In this document: in pieces, positions 9,252 through 18,646 of the stretch
Numbering within the stretch: the stretch's first letter is position 1
Layout: the number at the start of each line of letters is the position of its first letter
Source of the DNA: Notospermus geniculatus
Lineage: Eukaryota; Nemertea; Pilidiophora; Heteronemertea; Lineidae
Length of the DNA: 64,000 bases
NCBI GenBank assembly: GCA_002633025.1
Contig: NMRB01000096.1
Coordinates: 330,376 to 394,375 of the forward strand
Direction: 5' to 3'
Translations under genes and position numbers: made by a program
Notes under the pieces: generated by a model
Told to the model about the DNA's origin: nothing
The model's database searches: none
Seen by the model: only the letters and a program-made list of their open reading frames with translations

Positions 9252-10095
9252 AAAATGTGGATGCGGGATGAGTCGAATTATTGCGATGACGTCAGGAAAT
9301 AATGGGGATCCCAGCTACGATATAGAGGGCAGCACGCACACCGAAACCTGGTCCTGTACAATGGACGCCTTTTGCTTTTGTGAAATTGATCAGGACCGGG
9401 ATGTCAGCTTCATTTCAATAGTTACCACTAGTGACAGCTATTGAGGCAGTGAGCTTGGGGTCCCCATTGCTGATGTTTGAGATCTTTCGAAAAAGGCTCT
9501 TAAACATTTCCCAGACACAAGGGACGTGTATCTTCTCGGTCATTCACTATCTCTGTAAGCTTGTCAAGAACAGTGATGTTTTACAAGAAGATACAATACG
9601 TTGTTGTTGTCGCCACGGCACGGAAGGACTAGGATCACATACAAAATGATCTTGTCTACAGTCAGTAATGTTTCTCTATGGCACATTCCTTCTTAACATA
9701 TCAATGTTATAAATTGATGAGTGATTAAAATGGTAAAATGGTAAAACTATCTTCCTTTGTACCTTAAAGAGTTTACCTATTTGTGTACTTCTTATAGATA
9801 TAATATGTATGTTGCCAACTTAATCCATCAAAAGGTTGGTTGTACTATTGCACTACGACATCGAGAAATCCGGGACCTGACTTTTCCAACATTTCTGAAC
9901 TTGGGCGATATGAGTCTATTTCCCATTCCGTTTATCATTATTCAAAACTATATTGTTGACGATTTAAATCCAGCTGGGTGTTAATTAAAACCACCGCCCC
10001 TTTTCACATTTTAATTATTGTAAATCATTCAAATATTTTGAAAAATACGTGTAAATGTGTCTCGGCTTTTACGGTATATATTACTCCGATAACAG
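9252..10095. other. No gene recognised
   Basis: There is one short string, ATGGGGATCCCAGCTACGAT (about 9302), that recurs at about 12388. No splice-supported coding sequence was found. Confidence 0.4.
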
Positions 10096-10154
10096 CGAGC
10101 AGGTGCAGACGCTCGCCATTCGTAGAGAAGGCGACACGGGATCCCACGACGGAG
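10096..10154 (+). CDS. Candidate exon of provisional plus-strand gene P2
   Basis: A GATAACAG acceptor and a strong GGAG|GTGAGT donor bracket 59 nt. In the frame that leaves phase 1 it encodes EQVQTLAIRREGDTGSHDG, joining the 11582 exon at a split Val codon (G+TG). Entry phase is 2, and I find no convincing partner upstream. This is the least certain member of the P2 chain. Confidence 0.3.
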
Positions 10155-10235
10155 GTGAGTACCGTTTTCCTCTTGATAAGATCAAACTATAAATGAAGTT
10201 CACTTTATGCTGCACAGTAGCCGACGTATGCTTCG

Positions 10236-10458
10236 CGAAAGTACGAAAGCCCAGAATGCTCATTCAAAATTCAACTTGAATTTTGAAGTGAGAAAATTAC
10301 CACTTCAAAATTCAAAATTCAACATTGAATTTTGAAGTGAATAATAGGGCCACTTCAAAATTCAATATTGAATTTTGAAGTGAATAATAGCGCCACTTCA
10401 AAATTCAAAGTTGAATTTTGAATTTTGAATGAGCATTCTGGGCTTTCGTACGAAAGTC
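10236..10458. repeat. Multi-stem palindromic cluster built from TTCAAAATTCAA
   Basis: Outer arms GTACGAAAGCCCAGAATGCT and its complement enclose three consecutive small palindromes. Each small palindrome reads CACTTCAAAATTCAA...TTGAATTTTGAAGTG, and they are spaced by GAATAATAG. The whole can form nested hairpins. It is non-coding. Confidence 0.75.
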
Positions 10459-11041
10459 CACAAGGCGTTCATTCCAATTTCGAACTAACTTCAAATGTTG
10501 AATATTTGAAATTTCATATCGTCTCTGTTATAAGAAACCTGTAACTGCAATTTTGCTGATTTTCAGGTTTTTGGTATACTGGGTAGCAGTTGTTCAGTAT
10601 TTTCTTCTGTGAAAAGCTTATAAATGACTAGCCAATAGAAATCCAAGTCAATATTCCCCATTGTTTTCTTCTTTTTAGCTCACCCGTGAGCTTTAGTCGT
10701 CAGTCAGCGTCCGTCGTCGTCGTCCGTTAGCAGGGCACGTTTCGTAACCAAGTTTCGGTCCGATTCGATTCTTGGCTTGGCGGCCATATAACTAAGCCTA
10801 TACAGTCTGATGTTCCACAAATTACAAACACTAGCTGTACCGGTATTCCATCTGCGAGAAGTGTTTATTTGCTGCCGCCTGGCCATCATCTATATATGTA
10901 GGCTACGGTACTGACAGGATCACGAACCGGGAATGACCCGTTCCTTGAGTTCCACGGAAAAGATTCTGGAAAGACGGGCGTGATAATGTCAAAAGCGCAG
11001 CTATACAGTATTACAGTGAAACACGTTATGAACGCCATACT

Positions 11042-11190
11042 GGGGAGGATTCGAAATCAAACGATAAACCAAACTTTTACGACAACGTTATTTTTCATAC
11101 TACACATTAACCAGATTCTGCATTACGTTTTCGGTACAAAAATAAAGTTGTTAACGTTTACGTTTATCGTTTGATTTCGAAACCTCCCTA
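11042..11190. mobile_element. Intact MITE, the unfilled version of the element at 18579-21152
   Basis: Inverted ends around GGGAGGATTCGAAATCAAAC and GTTTGATTTCGAAACCTCCC, 149 bp. Reverse-complemented, it aligns end to end with the two halves that flank the retrotransposon at 18647-21076 and so defines the pre-insertion site. The TIR start GGGAGNTT is shared with the element at 11408-11543. Confidence 0.75.
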
Positions 11191-11407
11191 TTATTACAAT
11201 CCGAACGTCATCAATCATGCACCTCGCTTGTCAAATCAAATCAATCCATTTTATTGCAGTTCACCTGCTACCAATCGGTGAGTAGAACAATAAATCACGT
11301 GGTTTTGATGACCAAATGATTAGGTCGATTCGGAGAGTAATCATATACGTAACGTGTCTTTGCTTGGCTGAAAACCATTGTTTTGATTAGGACTTTTAGT
11401 TGGAAAT

Positions 11408-11543
11408 TAGGGAGTTTGAGATCAGCAACTTATCACGGATCCGTATACGGATCGAAATGTACACAAAATTTGTCCTCGTTGTACAGAAATCTATCCGTAT
11501 ACGTATAAGGATCCGTGATAAGTCGCTGTTCTCAAACTCCCTA
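11408..11543. repeat. Foldback element TAGGGAGTTTGAGA
   Basis: The ends TAGGGAGTTTGAGATCAGC and GCTGTTCTCAAACTCCCTA pair. The arms contain TTATCACGGATCCGTATACG. It ends 38 bp before the P2 exon at 11582. Confidence 0.7.
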
Positions 11544-11581
11544 TTGTGTTGTGCACACAATGTACTTTACCTGTTTTCCAG

Positions 11582-11698
11582 TGTATACCGTGACAACGAC
11601 CACGACGGTGCAGTTCGCGCCTCACCAGAGACTTTCAATGCAAATGTTTGGGGGCACTTGTCCAACGGGAACGGAGAAGATGGGAAACGAATGTGAAG
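11582..11698 (+). CDS. Provisional gene P2, exon with TGTCPTGTEKMGNEC motif
   Basis: Acceptor CTGTTTTCCAG and donor GTAAGT flank 117 nt, phase 1 in and phase 1 out. It encodes YTVTTTTTVQFAPHQRLSMQ then MFGGTCPTGTEKMGNECE. The Thr run followed by a Cys pair suggests an extracellular protein, but no family is recognised. Two microexons and a terminal exon downstream share the same phase. Confidence 0.5.
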
Positions 11699-12004
11699 GT
11701 AAGTAACCTAGGCTTGGGTGAGAACCTGATGAGGTCATTGGTACATTGGTTTTGTCCATGAAAGATAATGTATTAAATAGATATTTTGTTGCTGTACCGC
11801 TATACGCAGGTGATTTAACGTGGTACATGTTAAAAAATACATGTAGCCTAGTAGCCCTCCAAGCGCCTGTCGCAATATGAGCCAGTGGTAACTTCACACT
11901 ATTGCATATCCAAGCAAGGTAGAGCAGTAGATTTGCGGCCGGGTCGCCGATATGATGTCTCTTACTACTCAATCTTATTCCTAGTAACTCACGTCACTTT
12001 TCAG

Positions 12005-12034
12005 TCATTGACGGGAATAAGTTGATAGCGTGGC
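12005..12034 (+). CDS. Provisional gene P2, 30-nt microexon
   Basis: A CACTTTTCAG acceptor and a consensus GTAAGT donor bracket 30 nt, phase 1 to phase 1. Together with the preceding split codon it encodes VIDGNKLIAW. Both splice sites are strong and the phase agrees on both sides. Confidence 0.4.
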
Positions 12035-12281
12035 GTAAGTATTTCGAACTTAATTCGTTGATATGCCTACTGCTACTCACAGCAACTTTATTTCTGACGT
12101 AAGCGACAACGCTCTATTTTAGTTTGGTACGATTGGCTAATTTGGTTACTTGCCACCCAATATGATCGTATCATCGGAAGCCTACTTAAAATGCACCAAT
12201 GAATCGGACAGGTTCTTTTCTGATCAGTTTGTGCAATCGTAATTTCAATTACCGCTGTTTTCTTTTTTTTGAAATGTTTAG

Positions 12282-12305
12282 TCCAAAAGAATGCTGGGCG
12301 GCTGG
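12282..12305 (+). CDS. Provisional gene P2, 24-nt microexon
   Basis: A T-rich tract ending GTTTAG precedes 24 nt and a GTAAGT donor follows. Phase is 1 to 1, encoding LQKNAGRL across the junctions. Support is the strong polypyrimidine tract and donor. Confidence 0.35.
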
Positions 12306-12587
12306 GTAAGTAGCAAGGTAAAACAAAGGCCAGCAAGATCGTGATGTATTTATGAAGCATCATTTGGCCATGCGTTATGTATGTTATGGGGATCCTAGCT
12401 ACGATAGAGGGCAGCACACCGACACCCAGTCATATACAATACTTTCTCAGTACAGCAAGGATAGATATGACGGAAAATCTTTGAGCAGCAACCCGAAGAT
12501 TTGCCAGTGGTTTTGTGTAAAACAGAATACATGAATAATAAACAGATCAATACAGTGGACATCCAGTCTTGTTTTGTCTCCACGCAG

Positions 12588-12625
12588 AAGTGAAAATCTA
12601 TATTATAATTGACGGTGGCACTTAA
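12588..12625 (+). CDS. Provisional gene P2, terminal exon
   Basis: Acceptor TCTCCACGCAG, phase 1, encodes EVKIYIIIDGGT then TAA at 12623-12625. It closes the phase-1 chain of the two microexons. A further open stretch (about 12627-12750) in two frames cannot be assigned. Confidence 0.35.
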
Positions 12626-12807
12626 GTTCGACCGCTAACTCCTCCGTGGTTTCTGATCGAAATGGCACCACTTTCACAGGGAATGTTGAGAATGACATGG
12701 AGGTGGTCCTTACGTGGGTGGCGTATTTTTTTACCCCCTTATGCCATCCTCTGGCCTCATGCATCCTGTGAGTATGTGCTCGCCACGGGTACATGATGCC
12801 AGTAAAG

Positions 12808-12950
12808 CTGCTTTTCCACGAGGCGTTTGCGGACGCGGAATAGGAGGCGGGCGCGGGTGGAAAAAAATCTAACCAACGTATTTCCCATTAGCTGTTTCAC
12901 CCGCACCCGCCCCCGAAACCGCGTCCGCAAACGTCTCGTGGACAAGCAGC
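12808..12950. repeat. Foldback element GCTGCTTTTCCACGAGGCGT
   Basis: The arms carry GTTTGCGGACGCGG/CCGCGTCCGCAAAC and end in GCTGC...GCAGC. Directly after it, at about 12954, is another TAGGGAGTTT terminus without an obvious partner. Confidence 0.65.
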
Positions 12951-13135
12951 CTAATAGGGAGTTTTCGCAGCCTACGCGAACGGCTACGTAGTGAATTCAT
13001 GGGTACCGATGACTACACATCATATCGTTCCAGTCCCTTCACGGCATTTGTGTATAATGGTGAGCATGCGGAGGAAGCCTTGTCAAAGCCAGGGCGAAGG
13101 CCTCCCTGCAGTGCACCAACCTGGGATGTCCGCAT

Positions 13136-13379
13136 CAGGCCCGTAGCAGCCCTCTGATGAGTGGGGGGTCCCTGGCAGGGTCGGATCCAGGATTGGCAGA
13201 AAGGTTGGGTGCGTAGCTCGGCGGAGGCGGTCAGGACGGGTTTACATGCATTTAGATGCATTTTCCTGGCATCTGAGAGCAAAAATATGGACATATAAAA
13301 AGGACATTTGGGCCAAGGTATTTTTGGCAAAAAAAAGTGGGGGGGGGGGGCTTGGACCCCCCCGGCTGCTACGGGCCTG
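13136..13379. mobile_element. hAT-like non-autonomous element present in B, absent in A
   Basis: The ends CAGGCCCGTAGCAGCC and GGCTGCTACGGGCCTG form perfect inverted repeats, with CGCAT flanking on both sides. Unit A has a single uninterrupted GTCCGCATCATCTT at about 3849-3862. The interior contains CAGGGTCGGATCCAGG, a typical hAT-type terminus, so it may be nested. It also carries a G11/C7 tract. Confidence 0.75.
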
Positions 13380-13574
13380 CGCATCATCTTTTGGAAGCCG
13401 AGCCATGCTGTCGACCCCTCCAGAGACATAACTTCAGTACACAGACAACAAGAATGTTTTGATACATCAGCGTGTAGCTTGTTTATTATTCGTGTATCAT
13501 TCTGCTGACAGAAAATTTGTAGCAGCCCTACGGGTTGCTTTCAAGAGATTCTCATATCTCTGAAGTACAACCTC

Positions 13575-13878
13575 TTAATGTCTACACTGGAATCGCACGC
13601 GTAAGAACTTGAAGGTTCCCTCACACGGATCGCCAAACACTGAGTTGTCTGCCTTGACAATGCAGGCCGGCTTCCCGTCACAGAACTTCTTGACAACGGC
13701 CAAGCTCTTCGCCTGATGGTTACAGTTCGTCTTCGAGTAATAATTAGCCGCTATCTTCGCTATGCATGTTTTGGAGTCCACGTTCGACCGTAGTTAGCAG
13801 ACATTATGCGTATCTTTGTACCAGAAGCACAAGTCATCTTTAGTGGTTGATGCTCACAGACGGTGGACTCCGTTGATT
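13575..13878 (-). pseudogene. Lectin-like gene copy B, last exon: SUEL lectin domain with a 2-bp frameshift
   Basis: Same acceptor (TTACAG), entry phase and sequence as the copy-A lectin exon, but two extra bases lie at about 13778-13782 just after the ANYGRT block. Translation from the acceptor therefore runs ...NYGRTWTPKHA and stops at TAG (13762-13760). The remaining lectin sequence, with its cysteines and DPCEGTFKFLRV block, is still intact in the original frame. The predicted B protein would lose about 60 C-terminal residues and most of the lectin fold, ending near 354 residues instead of 415. It could be a real recent lesion, an allele, or a sequencing error. Everything downstream looks unconstrained by the break, which fits recent origin. 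Confidence 0.75.
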
Positions 13879-14190
13879 CTGTAAGGCAGAACATTAAATG
13901 AAAATGAAATCCACTGGGTGGGCAAAACTATGTATGGTCACCGGTGCAATAACTTAAGAATGGTCGTAGAGCTAGTCTCACGAACATCGCTTTCTACTTT
14001 TATGGAGAGGAGGGAATCTCATTACCGAACCACGGCCCAGGTTCCCAAAGCCGTCGTAAGGTTAACGATGTCGTTCGCAACTTTGCGTGCACGCAAATCT
14101 ATTGTAAAGGCTCGTTTCCACATGCGCGTACTACGCTGCGTGATGCGCTATAATATCTTTTGTTATTTTCCGCCGCTCTGCTTCTAAATA

Positions 14191-14332
14191 AGGGTGGGTG
14201 CACACTAGAAGCGATTCGCCAAGCGATTTGGAATCGCACGCGAATCGCTTTTGTTTGGGAGGCATTGCGGCATGAAATAACAAAGAACCATCGCATGCGT
14301 TGGGCGAATCGCGTGTAGTGTATACCCACCCT
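14191..14332. repeat. Foldback element, B copy of 4661-4802
   Basis: Essentially the same sequence and same position relative to the lectin exon as in unit A. Confidence 0.75.
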
Positions 14333-14583
14333 AAAGGTCCGTTTCCACAGAAGCGGTAGCGTGAGCGTTTTGACGCTTCGCCCATTGTTTGGAAGCAGAG
14401 CAGCGGAAAATAACAAAAGATTTGACGCATCACGCAGCGTGAAACGCGTATGTGGAAACGTTTCCACATACGCGTTTCACGCTGCGTGATGCGTCAAATT
14501 TTTTGTTATTTTCCGCAGCTCTGCTTCCAAACAATGGGCGAAGCGTAAAAACGCGGCGTAAAACGCTCATGTGGAAACGGGCA
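14331..14583. repeat. Imperfect palindrome, B copy of 4801-5058
   Basis: Same centre (14459/14460, GTGGAAACGTTTCCAC). The right arm equals that of A, but the left arm has GAAGCGGTAGCGTGAGCG in place of the A sequence, plus several substitutions. The outer 40-50 bp no longer pair fully. Confidence 0.75.
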
Positions 14584-14699
14584 TAATCCTTCGATGGTTT
14601 AACAATACATGGCACGTTTATTGTCCCAATGCCTGTAAAAACCGCCCCGGCACCGCAAAACCGCTGTGGAAACCGGTCTAGTGGAAACAGGGCTTTAAA

Positions 14700-14825
14700 G
14701 CCATGGGCCATATGAATAAAGGCGAGCAAATGCTTTTACTTCAGATTTGTACAACATTTCCTAATGCATTTGTATTGCAAAATTCAAGTAAAAGCATTTG
14801 TTGCTCTTTATTCATATGACCCCAT
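14700..14825. repeat. Foldback element, copy of 7668-7792
   Basis: Nearly identical to 7668-7792 and preceded, as there, by a piece of the ACCGGTTTCCGC family (14582-14693). It has moved relative to the exons. Confidence 0.7.
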
Positions 14826-14945
14826 GTGCATTCAGTGTGCAAAAAGTCGATTCGAGATCGACTTTTTTTTTCCCGCGCGCGGGCCTCTCGCTCGCTCGCT
14901 CGCTCGCGAGAAAGCAAGTCGATCCTCTCGTGCTCGTCTCGCAAT

Positions 14946-15333
14946 ACCACGTGATCAAAATGCTTTTTTGCCCTTGTTAATTTTGTTGTAATAAAATGAA
15001 CAAATGTGCATATTTTGTTCTGATGCAATCGTTAAGTGGTTGCACCTGGATCATCTCGTCAGGTTTTTTCCTGACGCGAGCCACCAATGCTTCATTTAGT
15101 TTTAGGTGTGACTGGGATCAGAGTCCCCTGGAATCGAAGTGTTCAGCGAGGGATTAGAATATATGGCTATAGAGACCATGACCATTCGAATATAACCGAC
15201 AATAGCGAGCTATTGTTTGGCGGACTTGCATTCCTAGGACGTTGATTCCTGTCATACCTGCACAAATATGCAAATTTGTTCATTTTATTACAACAAAATT
15301 AACAAGGGCAAAAAAGCATTTTGATCACGTGGT
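14946..15333. repeat. Inverted-repeat element with CACGTGATC ends
   Basis: About 70-bp arms run from CCACGTGATCAAAATGC (14947) to GCATTTTGATCACGTGG (ending 15332). One arm with adjoining interior also occurs at 21725-22165, next to the copy-B promoter, and in diverged form at 1238-1440. Confidence 0.7.
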
Positions 15334-15436
15334 TGCATGTAAACCCGGCCTAAGGCAGTCATTGAACAAAAAGGCATGTGCAGCCAAACAATAGGCTTGC
15401 ATGCACGCAAAGTTGCATGTCCACTGTAAATGCACT

Positions 15437-16005
15437 AAAAACTTATGAATTAAAAGCATTTGCTAGCTTTTATGCCAATTAGTATTAATATCAGCCATTT
15501 CCTCCATATGCTACATGCATACGCGGTTACGGTGAACTTGCTGAGGAGCAATTTCTGGTACAGGTTGTGTGTAAATAGAACAGAAACTTGGAGACAAGAA
15601 ATTGCTTCATGCAAAACTTTAGAGTTTACATCGGATGACACGCGACACGAACACGCCCGCAAACAAAGGTTTCATGGAGATGAATCCTTTGTGAAGCCAT
15701 TGTTCGCCTTCGTGTCCGTGTCGCGTGTGTCATCGGATGTAAACCCGGCCTAAGGCTGTCATTGAACAAAAAGGCATGTGCAGCCAAACAATAGGCTTGC
15801 ATGCACGCACTGTAAATGCACTACAAAACTTATGAATTAAAAGCATTTGCTAGCTTTTACGCCAATTAATATCAGCCATTTCCTCCATATGCTACATGCA
15901 TACGCGATTACGGTGAACTTGCTGAGGAGCAATTTCTGGTACAGGTTGTGAATAAATAGAACAGAAATTTGGAGACAAGAAATTGCTTCATGCAAAGCAC
16001 CTTTA
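15437..16005. repeat. Direct duplication of the intron block upstream of the lectin exon
   Basis: The segment starting CTTATGAATTAAAAGCATTT occurs at 15437-15613 and again at about 15831-16000, separated by the foldback at about 15624-15744. Unit A has it once (about 5269-5440). Confidence 0.65.
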
Positions 16006-16059
16006 AGGCAGATTAATGACAAAAGATTTGATATTACATGTTATTCAATTTGGACTTAC

Positions 16060-16649
16060 TGTACTGGTAATAGAACCTTATAAAGTTTTTCACCACCACG
16101 ACAGCAGTGTCGAATCTCACGTTGGCAATGAGGCCGTTGAAATTCTCGTTCTTGGTGTCCATCTTGTATCCGAGCTGGAACTGGGGGTAAGGATTGTGGT
16201 ACAGGTTGTGATCAGGATATTTTGTCTTCTTGGTGGCGACGACCTTTCCATCCAGGTAGATCTTGGCTTCACCAGTCTTGTGGTCCCAGGAGAACGCGAC
16301 ATAATGCCATTTGTTGAGTGTGACCTTGCCGCCGACGCAACCGCCTGGTAACATATCCTGGCGTGGGTCACTTCCCGTGTTGTACTTGTCTCTGCGTAGT
16401 TGAAGGAGCAGGCTACCGCCCTTCTGCAGCCTGAGTATGTACTGCCATCTTCCGGGTGCCCATTGGGCAATCAGTATTTGGTTTCTGCTGATGTCCCGTG
16501 CATTGATGTAGAATCCCAAGGTGAAACTTCCGCCATACTTCTTGAACATTGACGCCAGAGCGTACGAACCAGGCTTTCCATTAAAGTCCAAAGCGTACAA
16601 CTTCGGATTACTGGCAGGGAAACTCTTGTAGATCACTCCCCCGTAAACC
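16060..16649 (-). CDS. Lectin-like gene copy B: laminin-G/concanavalin-like domain exon
   Basis: Minus strand, acceptor TTTCAG before 16649, donor GTAAGT (16059-16054), 590 nt, phase 2 in and phase 1 out, identical in structure to the A exon. The domain landmarks are unchanged: LYALDFNGKPGSYAL, the CVGGKVTLNKWHYVAFSWDH block and FNGLIANVRFD. Differences from A are conservative (for example Asn to Ser in INARDIS, Val to Leu before NKWHY, Val to Leu in FQLGYKMD). This suggests that the domain is still under constraint or that the duplication is recent. The exon feeds into the frameshifted lectin exon, so the laminin-G domain would become the last intact module of B. Confidence 0.85.
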
Positions 16650-16950
16650 CTGAAACACCGGGTTCACCAACTCATTAAATGTATACAATCAAAGACGTCA
16701 ATAGAGAGGTTGAGCAGCTTTCCATCTTCGACTCCGACTTCAACTACCAGAATGAAGTGCAGTCCGCTATGGACATCCTTGATAAAAACGATTTGATACA
16801 CGTTTGTAAATCGTAAAATGCCGTAAATTGAAGGCAGAAAAATTTGGCCTTATAAATCGGAAGTGCGGATAAATACCGAATATTGAAGTCGTAATCCTAG
16901 TCGTTACGACTTGAAATACGACTTTAATATTTGCGATTTACATGTACATG

Positions 16951-17704
16951 TGTGCCGTGACATTCCAGAAGTCAACACATTTTCAAATGTTTCATCAACA
17001 CAAAACAAAAGTCACTAGTTACGTCAATGCTCATCAGATGGCTCCACTGTTGTCATGTATTATAAGTCGTATACTGTTTACATCATGAGTCTATCTTTAG
17101 ATATCCACGTGATATGCATAATGACAGGGGGTTAGTCTTAGGGTTAGGTCCCTTAGGGCTACGTCCCTTAGGGTCAGGTCTGTTAGGGCTAGGGCCAGAG
17201 GTTATATGGGATGGGATAGGGGTAGGCTTAGGGTTAGGCCCTTACGGTTAGCCCCTTACGGCTGGGTTGTGTAGGGGTGGGACTGTGAGTAGGGCCAGTA
17301 TAAGAAAATAGTCTAGCGTATACTAAAGATATTAAACAGGTTTTCCGAATCACCCGAAGAAAAATTCCAGGGTGGAGCGTGCGGCCCCCAGTAGCGTAGT
17401 GGTTAAAACGTAGGTCCATTTAGGTTTAGCTACTATGCACTCTTTGCCATCTGCTGTTTTATACTTTTTCCCGTCATCTTCCAAGATTTTTTTGTCACTT
17501 TTTCCGTCTAAAGCAGTGTGGTTTATAACTTTTTGTCGTCATGGAACGTGATTTTTGTCGTAAAATGATCTTTCAAAATTTTCTAAGTTGAACAGTGATT
17601 CACAACAGTGGAGCCATCTGATGGGCACTGACGTTAACTAGTGACTTTTGTTTTGTGTTGATGTGACATTTGAGAATGTGTTGACTTCTGGAATGTCACG
17701 GCAC
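16951..17704. mobile_element. 754-bp terminal-inverted-repeat element with TTAGGG-like interior, absent from unit A
   Basis: The ends TGTGCCGTGACATTCC and GGAATGTCACGGCACA pair, and the arms continue for roughly 100 bp (AGTCAACACATT..., CCATCTGATG). Flanks are TACATG and TACGTG. Unit A reads straight through (GATTTACGTGCACTTCC, about 6371-6387). The interior 17130-17265 has many TTAGGG/CCCTTAG-like strings. No transposase frame is seen. Confidence 0.75.
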
Positions 17705-17842
17705 ATACGTGCACTTCCGATTACGTGTCAAAATTATTACGTGCCACAGAGTACAATGGGTTTGGCGTTTGCCTTGGGCGTTTCGGGGGCTTTGCGAAAA
17801 CTCTAAATAAAAGGAGAGAATGTAAATCTGTGGTATGCTTAC

Positions 17843-17894
17843 TTGAATGATGCTGATCCCTTCTTGAAGACATAAACGCGGGGTAGGTTGTAGT
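17843..17894 (-). CDS. Lectin-like gene copy B: 52-nt linker exon
   Basis: Acceptor CCTAG, then 52 nt encoding YNLPRVYVFKKGSASF, then a GTAAGC donor. Entry phase 1 and exit phase 2 join the PAN-like and laminin-G exons exactly. The coding sequence is unchanged from copy A although the flanking introns have diverged, which supports a real exon. Confidence 0.75.
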
Positions 17895-18258
17895 CTAGGA
17901 TTTAAAATAAAAATTCTCTCGTTAATGAATTATTTGATAATTGAAGACGCTAGAAAACTGGTGCTTTCTCTCCACTGAGAATGAGGTTATTTTCGACTTG
18001 ACACTTGCTACACTGTTATCTGTTCATTTAGAAAGAATGTGCATTAATGAAGCAAAAAAGTATCTTATCAAATTGGCTTATACCCATTAGAAAGCGGCTT
18101 GACAGGGGTGTAAAGTTTACCACCCAGCACTTGGTGGTTAAAATGACTCTCCTTTCGTTTCTAAAGAATACAAGATAATGCCGCCAGGTCATCGCATCTG
18201 AATTCAAAAAGGAGGAAAGACCTCTGCCTAATTACATGTACTTTAAAGTGATAATTAC

Positions 18259-18489
18259 GTGTTGCTTTTACACGAATCCATCGATCAACGTCCTTATTGG
18301 CCCTCAGAGTTCCCCCAGCGCTAGGGAAGGTGTAACAACGCTTTCCGGGTTTATTCCAGTCAATGGCCATACAATTTCCCATTTCAACACAGGCAGCCTT
18401 ACACGCAGAAATCGTCTCGGGACCGCCGACAAATTTACCACCTAATACTTGATGATTTGTGATGCCTTTCCATGCGTAAAAGAAGTGTC
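18259..18489 (-). CDS. Lectin-like gene copy B: PAN/apple-like cysteine exon
   Basis: Minus strand, acceptor TTTTTTTAG before 18489, donor GTAATT (18258-18253), 231 nt, phase 1 in and out. It encodes HFFYAWKGITNHQVLGG, then CKAAC, GNCMAIDW and RCYTFPSAGG. The four cysteines and MAIDW core match copy A. The phase-1 entry joins the signal exon 2.8 kb upstream at a split Gly codon. The intervening intron is enlarged by a MITE carrying a non-LTR retrotransposon. It is predicted to be the first folded domain of a secreted protein. Confidence 0.8.
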
Positions 18490-18646
18490 CTAAAAAAACA
18501 CAAAGAAATATAGATTTACATGTAGGCCTAGTCAGATCATTCCAACAGTCACCAGGAAGGTTAGTGCTGTTATATTTGGGAGTTTTAAGAAATCAAACGA
18601 CAAACGTTAAGTTTACTACAACGTTATTTTTTGTACCGAAAATGCA

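Larger units (their letters stand above)
13060..18560. other. Duplicated unit B, paralogous to 3781-7165
   Basis: Similarity to unit A starts at GTGAGCATGCGGAGGAAGCC (A 3781, B 13060) and ends just upstream of the PAN exons (A about 7165, B about 18560). Exon order and intron sequence are the same. B is longer through insertions at 13136-13379 and 16951-17704 and a rearranged block at 14580-15830. Confidence 0.8.

Noticed and set aside
9361-9446. Short ATG frame MDAFCFCEIDQDRD
   Set aside because: Only 27 codons with no splice or homology support.
17130-17265. True interstitial telomere
   Set aside because: The TTAGGG strings are irregular and confined inside a TIR element, not a tandem array.
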